From: Trichoplax sp. H2
Taxonomy: Eukaryota > Placozoa > Uniplacotomia > Trichoplacea
Reading direction: 5' to 3'
Length of the DNA stretch: 64,000 nucleotides
Assembly (NCBI GenBank): GCA_003344405.1
Contig: NOWV01000020.1
Coordinates: 434,001 to 498,000, forward strand
Made by a program: the position numbers and the translations under genes. The notes beneath the pieces were generated by a model. It saw only the letters and a list, made by a program, of their open reading frames with translations. It was not told the origin of the DNA and did not search any database. Of the stretch, positions 40,001 to 52,473 are shown in pieces. How positions within the stretch are numbered: position 1 is the stretch's first letter; each line of letters opens with the position of its first letter.

Positions 40001-42538
40001 TACTATCATTTGGCGCAAGCCTACGATTGTAAACACACCTTATATGAGACGGTATTGCTAATATACACTTATTTTACAGGTCTTTTGCTGCCTTAGCTTT
40101 TCATGATCCTGATAGTGGCTTTATTGCTCGCCCGTCCGAGCTATTAAGGAGTATATCGGTAATTGCGGGATTCTTTATATAAAGAAAATGCTTTATAGCC
40201 AATTGCGATTACCGGATAATTGATTTTTTTTCTTAGGCATTTACGGGAACTTTGAAGACGATTGATCATTTCGGTAAATGCGTTGTTCTTTCAATCTTGT
40301 TTACGTATTAAGTGACGGCGGATAATTTGCTTTTCAGCAACTGCGGATATTGGAGGCCTGTTATTTCATTCGGTGCTTCAACATACGCAAGAAATTGATA
40401 GTAAAGGACAGAAAACCGTTACAGGTTTATATCTGTCTTGGTAAGAATCTATGATAATTTAGGCAGATCAAGCTAATCTTTTATTTAATATATCTACTTC
40501 TCAAACCTTACATTTTATAGGTTAACTGATGTATTGCTAAATCGAATTATCAACGGGGGTATATGTTATTCGCCAAGTCATAAAATGTTTGTAAGTCATC
40601 GAAGTGTATCATTAAAAGCGGAAGATTATACCGACGTTGCCGGTAAGGGAGTCGTGTACTAACCCTTAGCGGTAGATATTATCTACTTTGCGTAATTGTC
40701 AGTCGATTAAATTATCTAAAGATCTATTGTTTCATCAGAACTTGAGTCTCTTGCTGAGATCATTGGACCTTCCGGTATGCGGGTAATATGTAGTAAAATT
40801 GTAGAAAAAGTTTGCGCGGAAGTAACAGAATTAAAGGTAAGTGTAATCCATATGGATGTACGCGTAATGATTGGATTTTAGGTTTAAAGTGCTGATTTGC
40901 AATATCTGCTTTACCAGAAAATAGTACAATCGAACTCGTCCGCCTTAGAACAAATAAAAAATAAAAAAGAATTTGTCAATGCTAATAGAAATATGAAAGG
41001 TACCCTTATTTATACAGTCTGTCACTGGTTTGTTAACGATTTAAATACGTACTCGCGTCTTCTGGTCCGTTTCAGATTGTGAAGAGTTATTAAATAAAAC
41101 CGTAAGAATTGGAGTTATGTTGTGTCTTCGCCAACTTCTTCATGATGCAACTTATTCAGTATGCATACAACTTATTCTATAGAAACATTTAGATCTATAA
41201 TAATGTTGTTAAAAAATAATATTCCTTTATAAACTCTATCAACACAGGCTCTATCGCGACGTACTCCGACATTGCTAACAGTAATAGAAGAGTTCCTCTC
41301 GCATCCACCAAATGATTCTTATATTCTTGTTAGTGCTATATGTAATTAAATATAAATAAAATATATTAAATTGATACCTATGTGCTTTACTAAAAAATTT
41401 ATGTAACTTTATCCAATTTTTTGTTAGCATAAATATGAGACAGCCTCAGTTACAGGAATTGAAAGTCCGATCGATTCTGTTCTTTATTCTGCTCTGAAAC
41501 CAAAAAAGGGTACGCACGTAGAAAGATATTCATAGAATAATTTTTAACTGTAGCCTTCACATAAATGACAAACAAGTATTAAGAGAACTCAATTTTGTGT
41601 ATAAATGATGGATAATCTTTTAGATAGCTCAAATGAAGATCAACAGATCTGGCCTCTATACATGGTGAGTTTATTTGGATTAGCTGAAAATAATATAGAT
41701 TCATGAAATCGTAATTTTTTCTTATTAATAAATATAGGTTATGATTGCTGTATCACTTCCTGATTTCTTAAACCGAGATACTTTTGTTTATGAAAATGTT
41801 CTTGGTGGTAAGACTTAGAAGTTAATAATTACATAATAAAAGTTTAGTAAGCTATTATGATTTAATGCATAAGCGTGCCACATGTAATAACCTACTATTG
41901 TTATCCCTATTAATTGTAAAAGGTTTCTTGAATAATGCTCACTGCTTAGCCAAAGCTATCAATCAACTTGCTAGTGTCTTTTTCTCCTCTGGAGGCGACA
42001 AAGCTTGTTTAGACAAACTAGTAGAGTTTATTTCGGTCAGCAAATAGTTGAAAGTTCTTACAACATGTAAAATTCTTGAATACATAACGTAAGTACTCAT
42101 TTATGGGTTCTTCCCTGATAGATTGCATCAGAATGCGTCTTAAGCCTTGAATGTAGGAAAACGGAAAACGAAAACGAACCGGCTAAACAATATGAACCCC
42201 TATATATTCTCTTAGATATCGTTAGTAATTTTCAGTTTTCCGACTCATATGCACTTACACGTAGTTTTGAAGGTATATTGTATGTATCTATCATTTGCAG
42301 ATTGTTCAAGAATCCCACTTCTTGAAAAGAGATACCATTGAAAGATTTATTTCTCATACTATCATAAGAGATGCCTATCGACAAGTGAGCTTGGTTGGTA
42401 TTTGATCATTCTGAATGTTGTTTTCTTAGTAACTTGTTTGTAATGCTGAAAAAGCCTTAATGATTAATTATTTAGCGCAATGGAGATGAAGCAAGGAAAC
42501 GTCGTAAAAAGGTTGATGCTCGTTCTCATGATTATTAG
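34068..42538 (+). CDS. NCKAP1: NCKAP1 (Nap1/HEM family), WAVE regulatory complex subunit
   Basis: NCKAP1 is the HEM-family scaffold that pairs with Sra1/CYFIP in the WAVE complex, linking Rac to Arp2/3. I join 38 exons with every phase matching, giving 1131 codons plus stop (human about 1128). Exon starts-ends: 34068-34172, 35230-35340, 35603-35695, 35801-35857, 36247-36389, 36516-36606, 36714-36773, 36878-36949, 37035-37083, 37216-37372, 37466-37525, 37630-37726, 37825-37946, 38031-38071, 38139-38230, 38346-38427, 38533-38588, 38725-38870, 38997-39059, 39167-39236, 39341-39460, 39541-39680, 39846-39977, 40080-40158, 40237-40273, 40338-40440, 40521-40642, 40739-40836, 40918-40999, 41076-41158, 41248-41328, 41428-41509, 41624-41664, 41738-41807, 41923-42035, 42122-42220, 42301-42384 and 42476-42538. 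Conserved blocks: [21 protein letters not shown] at the N-terminus, [49 protein letters not shown] and [16 protein letters not shown]. The tail is basic (ARKRRKK). Exon 16's acceptor (AAAG) is the weakest. Confidence 0.96.
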
Positions 42539-43324
42539 TGAAAACTAGAATTAAATGTTGATTTAAATAGGATCTGCACTTAAAACTTTCTGATAATATT
42601 TTACGGTGATTGCATTATTTTAAATGGTCATACTTAATTTTATACTTAATTGTAATCTTGCGATGTGACTGGACAGCATCGTAAACTGATTTAATTACTA
42701 TCCAACGAATGTGATATGTATTTGCCTCGTTTACTGTGTGGTTGAGATCGTAGTATCTACATCAATTAACGCTCTGTGAATAGGTAGAAACATAGACCTG
42801 TGATCGTAATAGTCGCTTATATAAGTTACAAATATTAAAGTGTGACTTCCTACCCGATAAAATATTAGGTCCACAATCTCTATTTGATTATGATTATGTA
42901 ATTGATTAACCAAACTAACGTTAATAAGCTTAGGGAATAATTCCGAAATCTGGATCTCAATACCGAAATACAAAGTATAAAATAATGATGTCCAATGATA
43001 AGATAAATTCTCAAAGCAAACAAGTGATATACGGATACAATATTTATTTTCTGTATATATGATTCTGGATGTAAGTTTCTGGATGAAATTGGTTCAAATT
43101 TTTTTTAAATCTTTTATACAGTATCACATTTGTTAGGTTAAACAGTGTTCACATTAATTATTTGTAGTTATTACATTACCTAAATTTAAAAGAACATGGA
43201 TAACTTGATGTCAAATACAGCATATCATTTACCATTATTATAGCAATGTGAAAGTGTATATTTAATAAAAGATTATAATGCGTTGGTGGTTATGTTTGAT
43301 TTGATTATTCGGATATTTATTTCC
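42539..43324. other. Convergent spacer, NCKAP1 3' to METTL1 3'
   Basis: About 790 bases holding the two 3' UTRs. No exon and no GTAC ladder are seen. Confidence 0.5.
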
Positions 43325-45218
43325 TTAATCCATGGAGGAGCTCTGAACACGTTTGAAAATTGCAGTAAATTTCTTTCCATCGTTTCTAGTAACCTTTTGA
43401 CCTTCTTCTGTACAATCTCCAAGAAATTTTAGAATTGCGTCATGTGACTATGCATTGCAATAAGAAATGTTAGATTAACCAAATAAGAATGATAGTTTTT
43501 AACATACGGGTAATGAATAATTAAAATCGTTAAAATAAAAGAATACTAATTACCAATGATTCTAGCTTTACTTCTTCAAATAATGGGTGTTCGTTTAGAT
43601 GGGATTTCATCCATATATGAACCTCTTCGACATCAGTAACAGTATAAACTAAACCCTATTCATTTATGGATTTTATAATATAATTAGAAGGCCAATGTAA
43701 TAAATTATGCTGATATATCCAAATTCACAGCATGAAAATTTATCAGGGTCTATTTTAATCTATTGTTAAGACTGAGGTCGGATACGAGTAGAATTATTCT
43801 TGGTGTCAACTCTTAATTGCAGTACTTTACAGCATTATTTTATTGACTATATCACGTCAAGATACTTAAAAACTGCGTTTAATGTATTTAAATTCGTAAT
43901 CTCTCACCTCAACTGCTAAAATATAGGCGTATTCAGCAAGTAAGGTTTGGCTAAATATATTAAATGAAATATAATTATCAGAAATTAGTAATGATTGGGA
44001 ATCAAATTAGATACAATAGGTTAAAATCAATTAGTTAGAACAATATTCTATGTCATGCCTTAATATTCTTTGCTTATGTTTGGTTTTCTTAAAATGAGGG
44101 TCAGGGTATAAGAAAAATAGCTTCTTAAGCTAAAGATATTCCGAATGCATGTGAATAAGTTACTGTGTTTACATACGTTGTGTTAATAGCTAGGTTACTA
44201 CCAAGTCGATAGGATTTATTGACCATAGCACTGTACTATGTTTACAGATCGCTGCAATTTGCTACGATTTCTGGCGAGGGATATACGGTATATAGTAAGA
44301 CCACCTGTTTGATGCTACAAACTACTTTAACTATACCGTCAAAGGTGATCGTTAAATCTGCGGTATTTTTACCTGGCCCTTTTTGAAATAGTTTGGTAAG
44401 TACTTCATCGCATTAGTTCTTACTATGGCGATATTATTGTACTTTCCAGGGTTGTTAATTCTTAACGCTGCAATCCTTTCTTTGACATAATCGGAAACCT
44501 GCAAATAATGAGGTACGAGAATCGCACTTGTTCCATTTTATAATCGTGTCACAAGACATTGAAGACCAGAAAATAAATAACTGATCAATTTATAGAACCT
44601 TCTGTGACTTTTAATTATTGGCTTACTTACTTTTACCCTAATTTCCATTCCCATTATATAAGTGTCGGGAAATAGCGGAGCTAGAGTAACTGATGTCAAT
44701 AGCATAATTACACTCTTATACCACTAACACAGTATACGCGTATGGTTCAATGGAAGAAAAACAACAGTAAGAATTTCAACAGTATGTCTTACTGAGTAAA
44801 CCGCCATATCCGCAACCAATATCTAAGAATTGTACACAGTCTCCCTTCTCCGCTTGATACGTAGGATACAGAGCTGGCCAGTTCATTTGATCAGGACAAA
44901 TAGGGCTTTTAAGAAACGATGGTGATTCATTAGAATGATATTAGTAATGGCGATATCGCTTCAAAGGATATTTCTATCTTATAAAGCTCTAGCCATTGCA
45001 GTAGGAGTAACGTTATTAATTCTGTTGTTTCAACGTACAAATAATTTACTGCGTTAATAGGTTTTTACCAACAGAAGTATATCCATTCGGCTCCTTTTAA
45101 CAGAATATAAGTTTATGAGATTATTATTCTTAACTTACTCTGAGAATGTATGATCTGCTAAAGGATTGGAATGAGCCCTCTGGCGGTAAAATTTCTTTTG
45201 CGGCATTGCTGCAGCCAT
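43325..45218 (-). CDS. METTL1: METTL1, tRNA (guanine-N7)-methyltransferase
   Basis: METTL1 (yeast Trm8) with WDR4 makes m7G46 in the tRNA variable loop. Eight exons: 45139-45218, 44793-44905, 44631-44689, 44373-44498, 44059-44129, 43908-43950, 43554-43655 and 43325-43447. They total 717 nt, which is 238 residues plus stop and close to family length once the human N- and C-terminal tails are discounted. The start is ATG 45218 ([20 protein letters not shown]), keeping the RQRAHSNP segment whose serine is phosphorylated in human METTL1. SAM motif I is [10 protein letters not shown], followed by [29 protein letters not shown] and the catalytic/tRNA-contact motif [15 protein letters not shown]. 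The end is [18 protein letters not shown]. The usual KHKWR Trp is Gln here. The intron after 44059 has a GC donor (see findings). Head to head with NTMT1. Confidence 0.95.
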
Positions 45219-45972
45219 GACTGCTACTGTTGTTTTAACGGCTAATTTCAGTAGAATAGTCTAGTCTTTTGTAGATTGAATAAGCCGAAACTACTATACT
45301 ATAGCTATCAATCTTTATTTCCAACGTTGAAAATTATCTTTGCAGTTATTTTAATATTCTTGAGCTATATCCAATAATTCGATCCAAACTATTGAATTGT
45401 TTCTCATAATAAGGATTGAAATTGCCCTTTAAATTAGTACGTTAGTCTAATCTTGCAATCTTGTTTAATAGATTAGCTTAATTTTGCCTTAGATTGATGA
45501 TGAGTATAACCGATGAGATTAATTCCTTGATTAAAGTGCAAATCTAGACAGATTTGCAAGTCTAATAATCTTCCAGCAAGCCATCCGTTGCCAGGTCAAG
45601 CTATCGTCTTATGCTGCCTCTACTGTATGTCAATTACATACAGTAGAGTGTACACAGTAAGCCTGTATGGTAAGTAAAGGCTTCCTACAGTGCCATCGTT
45701 AAGTGGTCGTATCGTGTAAGTTATTGACTATCAGGTAGGTATGAGTGCAGTCTATACTATCAGAGCTGTTGAAGTAGTCATACTAAATAGTGCACCGACT
45801 ACATCCCGGAAGCTAAAACTCGTCTGATGGCGTACTACTTGCTAGTAATCCAATTGCAAAACTGATCTAGAAATGAAAGTCGATATTTTACAGTCATATA
45901 GCTAAAGATTTTACTCCCTATCATCATTAAATCCACGTCTAAATAATAGACTAGTTAGCAACGATTACCAAG
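45219..45972. promoter_or_regulatory. Shared divergent 5' region of METTL1 and NTMT1
   Basis: A 754-base space between two start codons on opposite strands, so it should contain both promoters. It contains a perfect 13-bp inverted repeat at 45618-45648. No TATA box is obvious, and no dense GTAC block is present. Confidence 0.5.
45618..45648. repeat. Perfect 13-bp inverted repeat (5-nt loop)
   Basis: Left arm CTCTACTGTATGT at 45618-45630, loop CAATT, right arm ACATACAGTAGAG at 45636-45648. It lies roughly midway between the METTL1 and NTMT1 start codons and carries the same TACAG/CTGTA words as the GTAC blocks. Confidence 0.85.
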
Positions 45973-47734
45973 ATGGATAAGGATCAAACTTGGTACGGTG
46001 GTGGTAAAAATTTTTGGCAAAAGAAATCGTCAACTGTTCATGGCATGATTGGTGGCTATAGCAGGATTGCAAAGACAGATTTGAGCACCTCGCGACGCTT
46101 TATTTTAAAAACGATAAAAACATGCAGCAAGGAAACACAATTTGGACGTGCATTAGATTGTGGTGCAGGTATGCAATAGTGAAATCGTGAGTTACTTGAG
46201 CATACTAAATTCATTTTATCAATATGATACAATTTGGTACAATGTCGTAAAATACTTCGGTTAGTATTGTTAATTCAATTAATGAAGGCTAACAAGATAA
46301 CCTCGCTGTTAAGCATTGCATCATTATTGACGCCCATTCTAGTAGAGTTGATCGTAATTATTGGAAGTTATGGCTTATAGACTGCGTAAGAATTATTTAA
46401 TGTTTGCTGTCCAAAATATCATCACAATGTTATTGTCTACAATTGCACATATTATCTTGGAAAGACGGTAATAGCCTATAATGCATAACATCAATGATTC
46501 GATGTTGGCGATCAGAAACACCATTAAAATATTATTGTCTACAATTGCTCGATAAAGATAGCGATAGCGTATGTCTTAAAATCTGTAACTACATACATTA
46601 ACTTGATAAACTACTGATATCTTAGAAAAACTATACAAGTACGGTAATTATCTAGTGCTACAGATTAGCTAATGATATCCAAATGTCTTGTAATTGTATA
46701 ACTGGATGCATTACGTTATATTATAGATATTCGAATGCTTTATAATTGTTTGTAACTACATGTATAACCTTTCCATAGTCGATGAAAAGTAAACGAAAAT
46801 TGTAGACATTGCCTTCCGAAACTAACTATATCTCAATGCCCTATAACTAGTTGCCTTTAGCTGCACGAATTATCGTCCAATACTAATGATATCTTAACGC
46901 CTTGAATCATTTGTAATTGCAGGCATTACCTTCCAATACCTGATGATATCTTAATGGTATCCGAGGGTCTTATAACTGTATAGAACTGCATGCCTTACCT
47001 TCCTATGCTGTATTACTAATAATATTCTGTAACTGCAAGCACCACCTTCCAATACTAATGATGTCTCTATGTCTTATCGATAAATACGCCTACGACTTTT
47101 CAATCCTAATCTAATCCTAATGCTTTAATCCCATTAATATCTTTATTTATGCCTTCAAATACGAGCACTGTATTAACATTACCTTAACACTGATACTACT
47201 TTATTGTCAGTGGATTGATTTTCTATTGCAATAATTATCTTTCACAATTTTGCAGGCATTGGAAGAGTAACGAAAGGGGTCTTACTGCCATTATTCGATG
47301 TCGTTGACTTAGTAGATCAAAATGAGGAATTTTTACATACAGCTAAAGCCAGATTATCGCCCGTTGTAACCGACAAGCATCGGTTAGGCGAGACATATGC
47401 CTGTGGATTACAAGATTTCAATCCAGAATCTGCAAAATATGATGTCATTTGGTGCCAGTGGGTATTATCACATTTAACCGATGATGATCTGTCTAGTTTT
47501 TTGTTGCGTTGCAAAGGCGCTTTACGTCGAAATGGCATCATCTTTGCCAAGGAAAATGTATCAAGGAATGATAAACCAGAAATTGATAATGATGATTGCA
47601 GCGTAGCTAGGGCTGAACAATCCTATGAGGAATTATTTAGAAAATCTGGCTTCCTTATTCTAAAGCAACAATACCAAGGCAACTTTCCGCGAAAATTACT
47701 ACCTGTAAAGTTATATGCATTGGTTCCATCGTGA
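45973..47734 (+). CDS. NTMT1: NTMT1 (METTL11A), protein N-terminal X-Pro-Lys methyltransferase
   Basis: NTMT1 methylates the exposed alpha-amine of X-Pro-Lys N-termini (for example on RCC1 and some ribosomal proteins). Two exons, 45973-46168 and 47256-47734, total 675 nt: 224 residues plus stop, against 223 in human. The N-terminal helix region DQTWYGGGKNFW is followed by MIGGYSRIA. SAM motif I, RALDCGAGIGRVTKG, is split by the intron inside the GAG-I. Later motifs: VDLVDQNEEFL, YDVIWCQWVLSHLTDDDL, GIIFAKENVSRN and RAEQSYEELFRKSGF. The DPPY-like motif of DNA methylases is absent, as expected. The single 1087-nt intron is far longer than most in this window and holds a degenerate tandem repeat. 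An AATAAA lies at 47811-47816. Confidence 0.96.
46580..47090. repeat. Degenerate tandem repeat in the NTMT1 intron
   Basis: About seven diverged copies of a 57-70 nt unit with the core (A)ACTGCAGGCATTACCTTCC, then AATACTAATGATATCTTAATG and CCTTATAA. Copies start near 46587, 46700, 46799, 46859, 46916, 46985 and 47031. Copies differ at many positions, so the array is old. Confidence 0.65.
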
Positions 47735-47810
47735 CGTAGTTGCTCTAACTGGAAGTCATTAAAGTATTAAAAATATCGCCTAGCTAACGGATACTTTTTC
47801 GTAATCCATC

Positions 47811-47816
47811 AATAAA
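47811..47816 (+). promoter_or_regulatory. Polyadenylation signal of NTMT1
   Basis: AATAAA 77 bases after the NTMT1 stop codon, in the sense orientation. Confidence 0.5.
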
Positions 47817-49674
47817 TTTTTTATCAGTTTCTGTAATTATGTTGATTAAAAGCAGTATCGACAATGTTTACATCCCCACAATCTTATAGGATTGATACCA
47901 GACCTTTCTACTCTTCACTTTATGGGACGATGTATTCTCTATACAGTATTGGACTCTCTTAGCAGTCCTATGCATTGCAATAATCATTTTGAGGATCTTA
48001 ATATTACGAATTTTAATAGAATGCATTTAAGATTGCGAAAAATTTCTTACAACAATTGCTAATAACGTACAATTTGTCACTTGATATCTGCATTCGTAGA
48101 GATTTACTTGATCTGAGTATTGTTAACGCTTGCATCTATATTTTTTCTCTACTTTATGCCTCATTCATCATGAAATTCTACTAATAGATTTACCTCTTAT
48201 TGTATATAGCTCAGATCAACTAGTTGTATATAGAGATTCGTAAGAAAACTCATTTGCGACGAAGCAGCAATCGTTGCATTTGTAATACTTTATGTAGCTG
48301 ACCAGGTTTAGGCTAACGTTATTTAGCTTGTACAACTGTAATTAGTGCTAGTGCTAGAGATCTGTAAGTATCCTGAAATATCCGATCCATTTCTTGCATA
48401 CTTTAACTACAACTTTTCAATTTCATATGCCGTGCAATTGTATCACATGACGTGAAAGAGTGACATTATTAATCCAATTCTTAAAAAAGTAAAATTAATA
48501 ATACGTATTTATACAGTGTACTGTGCAGTATATTAAAAATACTTCTCTGCCTGGTAACTGTATTACTAAGTCTATCTTCACTTTATGTGGTATTTTACTC
48601 TGATATCGAAATACATTTCTATTATTGGCTAAAAATTTTATATTGATTATAATGTTGTCCATCATCAGACAATCTTTGATGCCGGTATCTCTGCACTGTT
48701 AAGTTACAATATACAGTATTCTCTTATATCATGCATAGATCTACTAAATGCTGTTCAATTTGGAGAAAGCTTTGGTGATAGTAATTTTTGTATAGCAGTT
48801 CTCTACAGAGCATATAAACTTAAACAAGACCTGAAGAATAGCGTATAATGACTATAGGTGGTCAGCATAACTTAGATTCCTTTAGTCATTGTTAATACTT
48901 ACTTATCCCACATTAAAGGGCAAAAGCTTGATTTCAATGAAGAAAATCAATCTGAGTAGGTTAAAGGCTTAAATCTCGAGTACAATCAATGACCTATGGC
49001 TCTTATTACCACTACCTTGACAATCTAGACTATCATCGCCTGGAGGCGCAAGCTAACAGTGAATTAAACTAGCCAAGCGTGATACAATTATACTTTTCTA
49101 CGTCTACGTGTATATTATTCTTAAATTTTATGCGACCTAAAAGGATTGAGCTTTGCTTTTCAACAATGTTGCAATACTGTATACAGTAGAACAAAACGCA
49201 GAAACTTCTTCTATGGGATCTGTGGCTTACTTTTGCTACTAAAATAGTGCCCAATCCATACATAACACGACATGAGTTTACAACCAATGACGAATTCACA
49301 GTTAGGGTTAGGATAGATATATCGATAATTTGTATTCTAGCTATAATTGTATGGTATTCCTATGCTGGACTTGTTTATTCAAATACTATCTAAATTATCG
49401 TTACTAAAATATCTACTTGTTATTAAGTACTGTATGAAGCCATGATTTGACTAGTATTTTTCAGTTAACTTACTAATATAACTAGTCTTTCTTGCTGCGT
49501 GAAAGTGTAATATACTACAAGATTAAGAGTATTTCAATTTTCATTCTTATTAATCTTCAGCATATTTTTTTGGTCAGCTGAGAACTGAGACAACGCTAAG
49601 CGTGTCTGCCTTCCACATACGACGATATTAGCAGCTAGGGATAGCTCAGAACCTCTATGATTGATACCAAAAGT

Positions 49675-49686
49675 CCCCCCCCCCCC
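49675..49686. repeat. C12 homopolymer
   Basis: Twelve consecutive C on the plus strand in otherwise AT-rich DNA. Confidence 0.9.
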
Positions 49687-49779
49687 ATATAAAACTAAAG
49701 TTTTATTTTAGATTTGTAAGGTTCTATAATTACTTTGCAGTCATGGTATTTTACAGTATATTATATTAAATACAATACA

Positions 49780-50200
49780 GTCGTATCAAAAGACTGAAAA
49801 ACTATTTCAGATAAACATCATCTTGTACAGTATAATTATAGTACTATAAATACCGTAGCACAAAAATAGTAGAAGAGCTAGAAGGAAGTCTTCTCCAAAA
49901 GACTGAGAATTGTAGCTAAAAGAAAGTCTTTTGCATTATAATGACATTATTTTAAACGTAGTGGTAATGGTACAGTAGAAGGACTGGAAGGAAGCGTTCT
50001 CTAAAAGCCGAAGAATTATTCCAACTAAATAGTCCTACAAAATATAATAATAGTATGTCAAACACACGCTAGCAATAGTAGAAAGGCTAAAAGGAAGTTT
50101 CACTAAAAAGACCGACGAATTGTTTCAAATAGATAGAGTTCCATGCAGTATATTGATAGTATTATAAAATACAGCAGTAATAAAAGAAGGGATCTTCTTT
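49780..50200. repeat. Tandem repeat, period about 105 nt
   Basis: Three clear copies begin near 49868, 49973 and 50077. Each opens with a variant of GTAGAAGAGCTAGAAGGAAG, followed by TCTCCAAAAGACTGAGAATT and then TTTGCA-TATAATGA-type sequence. Partial copies flank the array (AAAAGACTGAAAAACTATTTC near 49788; a remnant near 50180). No coding frame is conserved. Confidence 0.7.
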
Positions 50201-51761
50201 ACGTCGTATTTATCACAAATCAATATTATTTATATTACTAAGAATAACTAGTCTCGGAGATTGAACAAAACATCTTTTCTTGCAACTATTCAAGACAGTG
50301 CAGCGTCAAATTACTGTCTATACTGTTTTTAGACTTTTATAATGAGAAACAGCATGAGGGTATGGAATTGCTGTATACCTAGATATCAATACACAAGACG
50401 CATGTGATTGCAGTTCCTTTAGCTACTAAGGGAAGATGTGTCGACTATGTCGATCGGTAAAGAGTTTTATGTGAGTTTTCTCCCATGCTTGATGAAAATA
50501 TCAACGATACAACATCTTTAAGATACTTGAAAGTATGAAAAAAGTTCACCGTGATGGTGAATGAAAATAACTTCCTTTTGAAGTCAAGAATTCAAGTTAT
50601 GCTAGAATTCATTTTTATGACATCAGAATGAGACGGCAATCCATTTTATAGATAATATACTAGAATCACGCCGATATTATCAGTACTGTAGATTAAACCT
50701 CGGTATAAACGTACTACCAAAACTGTATATGCTAGTAGTTCTAACAAAATCCCATCTCATTATAATTTCACGTTTATTATTTACTTTTACCAGTTTTGTG
50801 TAGATACAGTATAAATTAGAGGCATTTGTTGTCCAACTGTAACTCAAACTGTAAATAACCTCTGCTGCACTAGCTTTAGCGAGGTGCTAGTGAGCCAATA
50901 CGATCGTCCGGAAAAGTGTAAATCTTTTTCTCTTTTGTATATACGATGCTATTTCAACAAAAAAGATACATACCGTATGACAACATGGCCGCACAGCATG
51001 ACATAGATAGGTTAGAATGGTCGATGTCATGCTTGAAAAAACTTCAATTTTACCCATTCGATAGCGAATTGAGGCAACGATGGAATATTTATCCACTTAA
51101 ATGAACAATATAGTGAATTTTGAAAAAAATTACTGCTTAAGAATATATTTGAAGCAACCGACATAACGCGTATATTTGTGGATAAGCTACGTGGCCATTA
51201 TTAAAATTATTATAATCTAGCTTACCATCAGTACTAATAGCCCTAGAATGCTTGAAAGTAAGTGTAGGATCATGCAATATTAAAATGATTATTAATTTAT
51301 TCATGGAATAGTATTAATTTTACCGCATTTCAGAAGCGTCACGGTACACAGATGACGAATCTTAAGCTCTCTACCATGGTTAATTATATTATTAACGAGT
51401 CGCTGGCAATAATCGGATTATTTTATAGAATAATACTAATCGATAGATCTATTATTAGTACTTAATTGACTCTTCTACCTACATTACGAATATCGTGGAT
51501 AGATACTTTATAGTATAACGACGATATATGAAAAAATAATAATTAGTCTAACAGACGCATAGGTTAGCTCTATTATTCTGATACGATAGTAAACTAGCTA
51601 CTAATATAGAATATGTAATGAAGTAAGAATTAAAAAGCACGGAAGTTGCTTATAGTATTGGCAAAGTCATTAAGAGATATAAGAAGAGAGTAATGTTAAA
51701 TTTGTGATTAATTTATAGTAAAATTAGAGTGATATTTATGTAAGCTAAAGATAAACCAGGT

Positions 51762-51776
51762 GGGGGGGGGGGGGGG
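51762..51776. repeat. G15 homopolymer
   Basis: Fifteen consecutive G on the plus strand, about 2.1 kb from the C12 tract and in complementary orientation. It can form a G-quadruplex. Confidence 0.9.
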
Positions 51777-52473
51777 AAATGGATCAACACATCAAATTAC
51801 TAGTTTTTCGTATATGTACGTAGCTTTATTTGGATAATGATTATTATGACAAGCCCCTTTAAAACAACTTTTAGATAAATGAATTCTAGCAATCGATACT
51901 GGTATAAACATAATTTTTGTTATCCAGGCTATAAATACTGCAATATGAACGTCCAAAAAAATCATATAGGGATAAGAAAGAAAGCTGCAACATAGCAGTG
52001 GTACATTTTTTAGTAAGCAGCACAAAATAGCTTTATTTTTTTTCACACTCTCTATTTTCGATAGTAAAAGATACCACTGAATGGATACGCAAGTAATCAA
52101 CAACCAAAAGTGTATCCATGATGATTTCTTTTATTGTGAGACAAGTAGATTGCTGAATATAAAACCAAAAATGATTCGCTATAGACACATTCTAGCTAAG
52201 AAACTTCAAGGAAAATATGACCATTGTATTAATTATAATGAACTTCTTTTTTTATTACTTAGTACCAGAGTGTATAGAGTCAAGATGAAATAGTTAAAAT
52301 GGCTTTGGTGGATGATTGGAGCAGAATTGACGTTAAGGAAAGCAGAAATAGGAAAGTCTACTAAATCAAATTGGAGTGATGATGGAAAATAATTTTGTAA
52401 CTATACTACTACTATAGCAGTAGTAAAGGCCAATTTTTTTTCAAGCATAACTATTTAAATTAGAATTGGTCTA

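Larger units (their letters stand above)
47817..52473. other. Long gene-free region, NTMT1 3' to tropomyosin 3'
   Basis: About 4.6 kb without a recognisable exon. It contains a 105-nt tandem repeat (49.78-50.2 kb), a C12 tract, a G15 tract and a few isolated GTAC motifs (48515 and 50690). Open frames at 49069-49299, 51792-52103 and 52081-52293 have no recognisable similarity or codon signal. Unrecognised non-coding RNA cannot be excluded. Confidence 0.5.
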
